Shown: positions 55,401-61,820 of the stretch, in pieces | Layout: every line of letters begins with the position of its first letter | Position numbering within the stretch: the stretch's first letter is position 1 | From: an uncultured Propionibacteriaceae bacterium | GTDB taxonomy: Bacteria > Actinomycetota > Actinomycetes > Propionibacteriales > Propionibacteriaceae | Assembly (NCBI GenBank): GCA_938046585.1 | Contig: CALIWR010000005.1 | Location: 496,001 to 560,000 of the forward strand | Direction: 5' to 3' | Length of the DNA stretch: 64,000 nt | The notes under the pieces: generated by a model | Database searches by the model: none | The model's input: the letters and a program-made list of their open reading frames with translations, nothing else | Told to the model about the DNA's origin: nothing | Made by a program: the position numbers and the translations under genes

Positions 55401-55645
55401 AGCTGCATGAGGGTTCCCCGACCATGGCCGACCTGATCAGCGACCACGCCGTCGACCTCGTGGTGAACACCCCAGCTGGTTCGTCCTCCGAGTACGACGA
55501 TTCGTACATCCGCAAGGCGGCGATCCGGACCAAGATCGCCTACATCACCACCACCCCGGGGGCCCGGGCCGCGGCGGCCGGGATCCTGGCGATCCAGCAC
55601 GGGAAGGCCGAACCGGTTTCGCTGCAGGAGTACCACCGGCGTTGA
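52406..55645 (+). CDS. carB: Carbamoyl-phosphate synthase large subunit
   Basis: Makes carbamoyl phosphate for arginine and pyrimidines, with glutaminase CarA. The 1079-residue protein has both ATP-grasp halves: IIGSGPIVIGQACEFDYSG and VLGGGPNRIGQGIEFDYC, GYPVVLRPAYTMGGTGGG and GYPVIVRPSYVLGGRGM, EINPRTSRSSALASKATG and EANPRASRTVPLVSKVA. The C-terminal MGS-like allosteric domain follows. ATG 52406 has AAGGAGAAG nine bases upstream. It stands alone: aspS is divergent, the next gene convergent, and carA is not in the window. The 296 bp upstream holds no gene. Confidence 0.96.
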   Translation: MPRRDDIHKVLIIGSGPIVIGQACEFDYSGTQACKALRSLGYQTVLVNSNPATIMTDPVMADETYIEPLTVDSLERIIARSRPDALLPNLGGQTGLNLSLELEQTGILERYGVTMLGISSDAIRRGEDREQFKQTMTELGIEMPRSTTVTTVDDAARVAADLGYPVVLRPAYTMGGTGGGLVADEEQLRTVCARGLQASLVGQVLVEESVLGWEELEVEVVRDSADQMISVCFIENVDPMGVHTGDSYCNAPMQTICAELTARLQEIAYRIVSSIGVIGGTNVQTAHDPATGRVVVIEINPRTSRSSALASKATGFPIAYVSALLAAGLTLDELPYWRDSSLDRYTPDGDYVVSKFARWAFEKLPGSVDRLGTQMRAVGEVMSIAKSYPESFLKAIRALENGRRGLGDAPALAGLGPDQLRERLRQPSSERQYLMYLALQQGVSIDEVVELTGIKRWFVEQMAQLVAVEAEVASHAGDPERLDPELLRRAKVAGFGDNRLSQILGTDQATIRRLRHQHQITARFEAVPVSGVAGAEYYFSTYADPRPNPLPEPRPVDSSRPKVMVLGGGPNRIGQGIEFDYCCVHAAYTLREQGYATIMVNCNPETVSTDYDTSDRLYFEPLTVEDVLSIAEHERPDGVICQFGGQTPLTIAQQLKDAGLRIIGTSPETIDLAEDRDRFREIMDRLAIPMPQAAMATTVDEAVAVADQIGYPVIVRPSYVLGGRGMEIVFEPEALRRYMAAAQGVTPDRPILIDRFLENALECEADALCDGTDAYVPAVMEHIEYAGVHSGDSACFVPSVTIPAEQLRQVEDYTRRIAIELGVVGLLNVQYAISEDGTVYVLEANPRASRTVPLVSKVADVNMAALATRLMLGERLADLGLQRRELGYQGVKESVFPFPMFPEVDPLLGPEMRSTGEVLGLAADAGAAYAKAQAAAGAPLPSSGAVLISVAERDRVDKAGETILAAAQDFAAAGLRLYATSGTRAFLASHGLEATAVNKLHEGSPTMADLISDHAVDLVVNTPAGSSSEYDDSYIRKAAIRTKIAYITTTPGARAAAAGILAIQHGKAEPVSLQEYHRR

Positions 55646-55658
55646 GCCGGCCGGCTCT

Positions 55659-56876
55659 TCAGCCCTGGCGCAGGGCCTTGGCCAGGCCAGGGGCCAGCGG
55701 CAGCCGCGGCACCAGACAGGCCTGGGTGGTGTGGTACAGGTCGGGTTTGCCGGCCCAGATGCGGTGCCCGACCTGGTTGTCCGAGTCCAGTTCGTGGTGC
55801 CAGCCACCCTGTTCCTGGTCGATCAGGTAACGGGCAGCGTAGTCCCACCACTGCTGATACCAGTCGGCGAAGCGCTGCTCGCCGGTGCGGCGGTACCAGC
55901 AGGCGGCCGCGGCGATCGCCTCGCAGACCACCCACCAGAGCCGGGTCCGGGTGATCGCGGTACCGTCGAAGTCGGTGGTGTAGACGAAACCGTCGCTGCC
56001 GTCTACCGCCCAGCCGTCACGTACCGCCCGTTCGACGAGTCCCCGGGCGGCGCGTTCGAGGCCTTCGGCTGGCCGGCCGGCCGCGAGCAGGGCCGCCTCC
56101 AAGTGCAGAATCAGCCGCGACCACTCCAGCGCGTGCCCGATCGTCGCCCCGTACGGTTTGAACGGATCCTCGGGCCGGTCCCGGTTGAAGTCGACCCAGA
56201 CGGTCGCGTCACTGTGATAATGCTCCGGCAGCCGCCACTGGAAGTTTTCGGCCACCGTGGCGAAGAACCGGGCAATCCGCTCGCCGCGTTCCAACCAGCC
56301 GGGGTCTGCGCAGACGTCGTACGCTGCCAGCATCGCCTCCAGGCCGTGCATGTTGGCATTCGCCCCAAGGTACGGCGCCGGCGTTTCCCAGCCCCGGTCG
56401 TATGAATCCCGCAGCAGTCCCAGCCCCGGGTCCCAGAACCGGTCGAGCACCAGGCTGGATGCCTCCTGGTAGAGCTCATCGGAACCGGGCAGCCCGACCT
56501 GCCGCGCGGTACTCGCGCCGAGCAGCACGTGAACGTGGTCATAACAGTCTTTGATCTGGTCCAGCTCGGGTTCTCCCCGGTGGAACCAGCCGCCCTCAGT
56601 GTCGTCGTGCAACGGCCCGGTCAGCCCGGCCAGCACGTGGACCGCCCGGCTGCGGCAGCCCGGCACACCGACCAGGGCCCCCAGCCCCAGGGCGTGCACC
56701 ACCCGGGCAGTGTGGAACGGTGTCAAAGGCTCGTCGTGGTCGGGGTCTGCGTCCTCACCCAGGTAGCTGGCGCCCCCGCCGGGCCGTACGATCCGGCGAC
56801 CGAAATCCAGCAGCCGTAGGTGCTCACGCTGCAGCCAGAGATGATGCGAGGGCAGGTCCAACCACACGGTGCTCAT
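55659..56876 (-). CDS. AGE-family aldose-ketose isomerase (YihS-like)
   Basis: A 405-residue (alpha/alpha)6-barrel enzyme of the N-acylglucosamine 2-epimerase superfamily. It matches E. coli YihS over its length: LSHNRWL-like start (PSHHLWL), GANANMH, and IWAGKPDLYH. Catalytic residues correspond to R58, H177, H248, E251, E319 and H382. The column holding Arg in E. coli YihS just before the PGH segment is Pro238 here, so sulfoquinovose may not be the substrate; mannose/fructose or lyxose/xylulose isomerisation is likelier. Divergent from an FGGY kinase, 56 bp apart. Confidence 0.82.
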   Translation of the reverse strand: MSTVWLDLPSHHLWLQREHLRLLDFGRRIVRPGGGASYLGEDADPDHDEPLTPFHTARVVHALGLGALVGVPGCRSRAVHVLAGLTGPLHDDTEGGWFHRGEPELDQIKDCYDHVHVLLGASTARQVGLPGSDELYQEASSLVLDRFWDPGLGLLRDSYDRGWETPAPYLGANANMHGLEAMLAAYDVCADPGWLERGERIARFFATVAENFQWRLPEHYHSDATVWVDFNRDRPEDPFKPYGATIGHALEWSRLILHLEAALLAAGRPAEGLERAARGLVERAVRDGWAVDGSDGFVYTTDFDGTAITRTRLWWVVCEAIAAAACWYRRTGEQRFADWYQQWWDYAARYLIDQEQGGWHHELDSDNQVGHRIWAGKPDLYHTTQACLVPRLPLAPGLAKALRQG

Positions 56877-56932
56877 TCCGGAGACCCTAGACCGTCACCT
56901 CCAACCCCGGATTCGCCTGCCACCATGGGCGG

Positions 56933-58384
56933 ATGACGTTGGGGTTGGGCATCGATATCGGAACGACCAACACCAAGGTGGTGGTCGGACCGGTAGTGGT
57001 GACCCGGCCGACGGCAACCGACGCGGCCCGGCTGGTGGCTGACGTGTTCGCGATGATCGCTGAGGCGGTGGCCCACTCCCCCAGCCCGCCCCGGGCGATC
57101 GGGATCGCCTCGCTGGCGGAATCAGGCTGGCCACTCGACGCCTCCGGTACGGCGCTGACGCCGATGATCTCCTGGACCCAGGATCGCAGCGACCAGGAGC
57201 TCCGGGCGCTGGTTGCTCGGACCGGCTGGGATGCCCTGTTCACCGCCACCGGGGTCCGTCCCGGACCCAAACCGCCGTTGGCGGTATGGTTAGGGCTTCG
57301 CCGCAGCCAGCCGGGGCTGCTGCAGCGAATGCACCGCTGGGCCGGTGCCGCTGACCTGATCCACCTGGCGTTGACGGGAGAGCTCGTCACCGACCACACC
57401 CTGGCTGGGCGGAGCCTGGCTTACCGGTTACCTGAGCCTGGGCAACCCTGCCCGGCGGGTTTCGACCCGGACCTACTGGCGGAGGCTGGGCTGCGGGTCG
57501 GCCAGCTGCCCCGCGTCTATCGCCCGGGGGATCGCCTGGCCACGGTGCTTGCCCACCTGCCCCTAGCTGGGACACCGGTGCTGGTCGCCGGTCATGACCA
57601 TCAAGTCGGCGCCTGGGCGGCCGGGGTCCGGTATCCGGGTCAGGTGGCCGATTCGGTGGGGACCGCGGAGGCGGTGCTCAGCCTGACCGAGCCGGTCTGG
57701 GACCGGGCCCCGATCGGCCACGACGGGATGAGTCTGACCCGGTCGGTCGACGGGTATACCGAGGCCCTGGTGGCAGGCTCTCCCAGCGCCGGGGCCTTCC
57801 TCCAGCAGGTGGCCGATGAGCAGACCGACGGTGATGTCGGCGCCCTATTGGCGACCCTCACCGAGACCGAGCTGGCGTCAGGTTCTGGGTTGCTGCCCTA
57901 TCCTCGGGGCCGTCAGGCTCCCGAGCCTGACGGCGCCGCCCGGGTCCGCGCCTGGGGTCCCGGTCCGCTGCCGGCGCCCGGCACGCTGGCCTTGGAGGCC
58001 ATCTGCTGCCAGGCCCAGTGGCTGATTCAGCGCCAGGCCTGCCACGCCCCCCATCCGCAATCGCGTCAGCCGGCCGACCTCGTCATGGTAGGCGAAGCCG
58101 TACGGCGCAGCATTGCCTGGCAACAGATCAAGGCCAGTCTCGCGGCCTGCCCTACCCGAATCGTCACCGCCGCCGAGCCGATCGCCACCGGCGCCGCTCT
58201 CCTGGCCCTCGCCCGGGCCGGGCTCACGGACCCTGCTACTACTCTGCCCACGATCGGCGTCGAGCCCTACTCACAGCTGGTCGGGGCCTACCAGAATCAC
58301 CTCGCCACCTTCATCCAGACCGCCAGCCACCATCTCGACGAGAGGAGCCGGCCCGGGCCGATATCGCCGCCACGACCGGGCTGA
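56933..58384 (+). CDS. FGGY-family carbohydrate kinase
   Basis: A 483-residue sugar kinase. GIDIGTTNTKVVV is the N-terminal phosphate motif, the catalytic base is Asp in AGHDHQVGAWAAG, and DSVGTAEAVLSL and MVGEAVRRSIAWQQ mark the second domain. The family phosphorylates xylulose, fuculose, erythritol and others; the exact substrate is not fixed by sequence. Divergent promoters with the YihS-like isomerase imply the kinase may act on its ketose product, for example xylulose or fructose. Starts ATG 56933. No transporter or aldolase gene is nearby. Confidence 0.85.
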   Translation: MTLGLGIDIGTTNTKVVVGPVVVTRPTATDAARLVADVFAMIAEAVAHSPSPPRAIGIASLAESGWPLDASGTALTPMISWTQDRSDQELRALVARTGWDALFTATGVRPGPKPPLAVWLGLRRSQPGLLQRMHRWAGAADLIHLALTGELVTDHTLAGRSLAYRLPEPGQPCPAGFDPDLLAEAGLRVGQLPRVYRPGDRLATVLAHLPLAGTPVLVAGHDHQVGAWAAGVRYPGQVADSVGTAEAVLSLTEPVWDRAPIGHDGMSLTRSVDGYTEALVAGSPSAGAFLQQVADEQTDGDVGALLATLTETELASGSGLLPYPRGRQAPEPDGAARVRAWGPGPLPAPGTLALEAICCQAQWLIQRQACHAPHPQSRQPADLVMVGEAVRRSIAWQQIKASLAACPTRIVTAAEPIATGAALLALARAGLTDPATTLPTIGVEPYSQLVGAYQNHLATFIQTASHHLDERSRPGPISPPRPG

Positions 58385-58428
58385 TCCGCTCGACTGGTCG
58401 ACACCGGCACCCGGATCAGAGAACCCGC

Positions 58429-59772
58429 TCAGTCCCAGTGGCCTTCGACACTGACGCTGAGATCGGCTGCGGGAGGCAGCCACCGGTCGGCTTCGGCCGG
58501 GACCTGTCTGCCGCTGCGGATGTCCTTCACCTCTCCGGCGGGGCCGCCGAACCAGACATACGGGATACCGCGCCGGTCGGCGTACTTGATCTGCTTACCG
58601 AACCGGTCCGCGCTGGGCGCTACCTCGGTCGGGATACCACGGGCCCGCAGCGCAGTGGCAACCGCCATCGCCTCCTCACGGGAGGCCTCGTCGGTCACCG
58701 CCACCAGGACCGCGGTCGGTACTGCCCGGGAGGCGACCAGGCGGCCCTTGGTCAGCAACGGCACCAGCATCCGCGACACTCCGAGCGAGATCCCTACCCC
58801 CGGATAGGTGGTACGTCCGTCGCTGGCCAGCGAGTCGTAGCGTCCGCCTGAGGAGATTGAGCCCATCGACTCGTAGCCGACCAGCGCGGTCTCGTACACG
58901 GTCCCGGTGTAGTAGTCGAGGCCGCGGGCGATCGACAGGTCAGCCATCAGTCGGCCCGGCAGGTACCGTCCGGCGGCCCGGACCACGTCAGCCAGCAGGT
59001 CCAAGCCCTGGTCCAGCTGCTCGTGGCGTACCCCGAGAGCTCGGACCTGGTCGACGAAGGAGTCATCCTCGGTGCGGATCGACGCCAGGTCGATCACCTT
59101 CTGGGCGGCATCGAGGCTCAGGCCACAGTCGGCGGTCAGCGACTGGACGACTGCGGCAGCGCCGATCTTGTCTAGTTTGTCCACCCGTTGCAGCACTGCT
59201 GCCGGGTCTGCCACCGCGAGACCCCGATAGAAGCCCTCAGAGAGATTACGGTTGTTGACCCGCATCCGTACCGGCGGCAACCCGATCTCGGTATGCAGCC
59301 GCTCCAGGGCCTCCAGCATCACCAGCGGGATCTCGACGTCGTGGTGAGCGGCCAGATGATTCTCGCCGACAATGTCGATGTCAGCCTGGGTGAATTCCCG
59401 ATACCGCCCGTCTTGAGGGCGTTCGCCACGCCACACCTTCTGCACCTGGTACCGCCGAAACGGGAAGGCCAGCTGCCCGGCATGCTCCAGCACATATCTG
59501 GCGAAGGGCACCGTGAGGTCGAAGTGCAGCCCCAGGTCATCGGAGTCGGCCCGACCAGCCTGCACGTTCTGCAACCGCCGAACCAGGTAGATCTCCTTGT
59601 CGATCTCACCCTTGCGGGCCAGTTGCAGCATCGGCTCGAGGGCTCGGGTCTCGATGCTGGCGAAACCGTGCACCTCGAAGGTGCGTCGCAACGTGTCCAG
59701 CACGCGCTGCTCCACGGCCCGCTGGCCGGGCAGCAATTCGGGGAAACCAGAAATCGGACGGGGACGGCTCAA
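58429..59772 (-). CDS. hisS: Histidyl-tRNA synthetase
   Basis: Class II enzyme of 447 residues. It has LLPGQRAVEQRVL, motif 1 region RALEP, DLTVPFARYVLEH, motif 2 FRRYQVQKVWRGERPQDGRYREFTQ, the histidine-A loop RGLDYYTGTVYE and GRYDSL, then the C-terminal anticodon-binding domain. Starts ATG 59772. Gene order rel-DUF349-MBL-hisS-aspS is typical of actinobacteria, here with carB and two sugar genes between hisS and aspS. Confidence 0.95.
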   Translation of the reverse strand: MSRPRPISGFPELLPGQRAVEQRVLDTLRRTFEVHGFASIETRALEPMLQLARKGEIDKEIYLVRRLQNVQAGRADSDDLGLHFDLTVPFARYVLEHAGQLAFPFRRYQVQKVWRGERPQDGRYREFTQADIDIVGENHLAAHHDVEIPLVMLEALERLHTEIGLPPVRMRVNNRNLSEGFYRGLAVADPAAVLQRVDKLDKIGAAAVVQSLTADCGLSLDAAQKVIDLASIRTEDDSFVDQVRALGVRHEQLDQGLDLLADVVRAAGRYLPGRLMADLSIARGLDYYTGTVYETALVGYESMGSISSGGRYDSLASDGRTTYPGVGISLGVSRMLVPLLTKGRLVASRAVPTAVLVAVTDEASREEAMAVATALRARGIPTEVAPSADRFGKQIKYADRRGIPYVWFGGPAGEVKDIRSGRQVPAEADRWLPPAADLSVSVEGHWD

Positions 59773-59842
59773 CAGTTGGCTCCTTGTGTCGCCTCGGCTA
59801 GGGGACGCTGCTCAGGCTACGCCGCCCCACCGCGTGCAGGTC

Positions 59843-60523
59843 TCAGGACCAGGCCGATCCCGGCTGCAGGTACGGATTGCCGCGGCGTTCTTGGCGCATG
59901 GTGGTGATCGGGCCATGCCCGGGCAGCAGCACCAGCTCGTCGGGCAACGGCAGCACCACCTGCTCCAGGGTCTGCCGCATCGTCACCGGGTCGCCGCCGG
60001 GCAGGTCGGTCCGCCCGATCGACCCGGCGAAGATCACGTCACCAGTGAAGGCGATGTGGTGATCGGGGCCTTCCACCATCGCGATCACGCACCCGGGCCG
60101 ATGCCCCGGAGCGTGCCGAATCCGCCACCGTAGCCCGGCCAGGTCTAACTCCTGCTCGTCAGCTAAGTCCTCAACCTGGGCCGGTTCGACCAGCCGGTCG
60201 ACGCCGATCAGGCTGCTGACCAGTGGCCGCAGGTCCTCCCCGAGACCGGCCACCGGGTCGCTCAGCAGCTCCCGGTCAGCTGGATGCAGCCACACCGGAA
60301 CCTCCCAGGCGTCTGCTAGTCGGGCAGCATCGGCGACATGGTCCAGGTGGCCGTGACTGAGCACTATCGCCTCCGGGCGGCGTCCGTACTCGGTCAGCAG
60401 CTGCTCGACCACCGCCGCAGCTTCCATTCCGGGGTCGACCACCACGCAGGCCGGACCCGATTCCGGGCCGATCAGGTAACAGTTGGCCTGCCAAGGGCCG
60501 CACGGGAACGCAGCGGTGAACAC
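59843..60523 (-). CDS. MBL-fold metal hydrolase (GloB-like)
   Basis: A 226-residue metallo-beta-lactamase-fold hydrolase. Metal ligands are HGHLDH, the histidine in APGHRPG, the aspartate in FTGDVIFAG and the final GHG. Hydroxyacylglutathione-hydrolase-like fold, but actinobacteria lack glutathione, so the true substrate is unknown; some relatives act on mycothiol or bacillithiol conjugates or polysulfides. Start GTG 60523 with GAGG just ahead; a long frame upstream runs antisense to DUF349 and is not coding. It sits between hisS and DUF349 as in related genomes. Confidence 0.88.
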   Translation of the reverse strand: MFTAAFPCGPWQANCYLIGPESGPACVVVDPGMEAAAVVEQLLTEYGRRPEAIVLSHGHLDHVADAARLADAWEVPVWLHPADRELLSDPVAGLGEDLRPLVSSLIGVDRLVEPAQVEDLADEQELDLAGLRWRIRHAPGHRPGCVIAMVEGPDHHIAFTGDVIFAGSIGRTDLPGGDPVTMRQTLEQVVLPLPDELVLLPGHGPITTMRQERRGNPYLQPGSAWS

Positions 60524-60554
60524 AGCCTCGACACTATCGGGCAAGATAGGCTGC

Positions 60555-61796
60555 ATGAGCGAGGCATCTGCGGACACCTTCGGCCGGGTTGCGGAAGACG
60601 GCAGCGTATTCGTCATCACCGCAGACGGGGAACGGATGGTGGGCCAGGTGCCCGACGTCAGCCCCGAGGAGGCGCTGGCTTTCTTCACCCGCCGCTTCGA
60701 CGCCCTCCAGACCGAGGTCACGCTGCTCGAGGAGCGTATCCGGCGGGGCGCGCTGGGCCCCGACGAGGCCCGCAAGAATATCGCGACGGTACGGGCCGGT
60801 ATCGAAGGCGCCAACGCGGTCGGTGACCTGGCCGGTCTGCTGGCCCGGCTGGAGGCCCTGACCCCGGCGATCGCCGAGGCCAGCGAGGCCCGCAAGGCCC
60901 AGCGGGCCCGGGCCAACGAGGAGACCCGCCAAGCCAAGGAGGCGATGGTCGCCGAGGCTGAGCGGATCGCCGAGGGCAATGACTGGCGCGGCGGGGTAAA
61001 CCAGTTCCGGACCCTGCTAGATAGGTGGAAGCAGCTGCCGCGTATCGACCGGGCCACCGACGACGAGCTGTGGCGCCGCTTCTCAGCGGCCCGGACTACG
61101 TACACCCGCCGCCGCAAGACCCAGTTCGCTGAGCAGAATGAGAAGCGGGAACAGGCCCGCCAGGCCAAGGAACAGATCATCGCGGAGGCCCGGGAACTCG
61201 CCCAGTCCACCGAATGGGGGCCAACGGCGGGAGCCTTCCGGGAACTGATGGCCCGCTGGAAGGCCGCAGGAGTGGCATTACGGGCTGTCGATGACCGGCT
61301 CTGGGCGGAATTCCGCAGCATCCAAGACGATTTCTTCCACCACCGGCACCAGGTCTTCGCCGAGCAGGACACCGAGTTCCAAGCTAATCTGCAGGCCAAG
61401 GTGGCGCTGCTGGACGCGGCCGAGGCCGAGATCTTGCCGATCACAGACGCCCAGGCTGCCCGGCGGGCCTTCCGGAGTTTCCTGTCACACTTCAACGAGC
61501 ACGGCAAGGTGCCGCGCGACAGTATCCGCAGTGTCGAAGCTCGGGTCCGGGCGTTGGAGACCGCGGTCCGAGACGCTGAAGACGAGCAATGGCGCCGGAC
61601 CGACCCGGAGACCCAGAAACGGGCCGCGGGTACGGCATCGCTGCTGAGCGACCAGATCAACCGGCTGGAGACCGACCTGGCCAAGGCCGAGAGCCGCGGC
61701 GACGCTCGCGCCGCGGCTGAACTGCAGCAGTCGATCGAGACCTACCGTTCCTGGCTGGACCAGGCCAACAAGACCCTCCGAGACTTCGAAGCCTGA
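60555..61796 (+). CDS. DUF349 domain protein
   Basis: A 413-residue, almost wholly helical protein with repeated DUF349 units (FRTLLDRWKQLPRIDRATDDELWRRF and FRELMARWKAAGVALRAVDDRLWAEFRSIQDDFF), and coiled-coil ends. Such proteins are conserved in actinobacteria next to rel and hisS; their function is unsettled (cell envelope or RNA-related roles have been suggested). Starts ATG 60555, about 30 bp from the divergent MBL gene, leaving a very short intergenic promoter region. Ends against rel with a shared hairpin. Confidence 0.85.
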   Translation: MSEASADTFGRVAEDGSVFVITADGERMVGQVPDVSPEEALAFFTRRFDALQTEVTLLEERIRRGALGPDEARKNIATVRAGIEGANAVGDLAGLLARLEALTPAIAEASEARKAQRARANEETRQAKEAMVAEAERIAEGNDWRGGVNQFRTLLDRWKQLPRIDRATDDELWRRFSAARTTYTRRRKTQFAEQNEKREQARQAKEQIIAEARELAQSTEWGPTAGAFRELMARWKAAGVALRAVDDRLWAEFRSIQDDFFHHRHQVFAEQDTEFQANLQAKVALLDAAEAEILPITDAQAARRAFRSFLSHFNEHGKVPRDSIRSVEARVRALETAVRDAEDEQWRRTDPETQKRAAGTASLLSDQINRLETDLAKAESRGDARAAAELQQSIETYRSWLDQANKTLRDFEA

Positions 61797-61820
61797 TCCG
61801 GCGTTCCGCGCCGGATCAGG
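61792..61820. terminator. Bidirectional terminator joining DUF349 and rel stops
   Basis: A perfect 12-bp stem (CCTGATCCGGCG with CGCCGGATCAGG) and a 5-nt loop. Both stop codons lie inside the stem: TGA of DUF349 at 61794-61796 and of rel at 61816-61818 on the other strand. Confidence 0.85.

Noticed and set aside
60524..61684. Upstream extension of the MBL hydrolase frame
   Set aside because: It is antisense to DUF349 with Ser/Arg-rich composition; the metal hydrolase domain starts near 60523.
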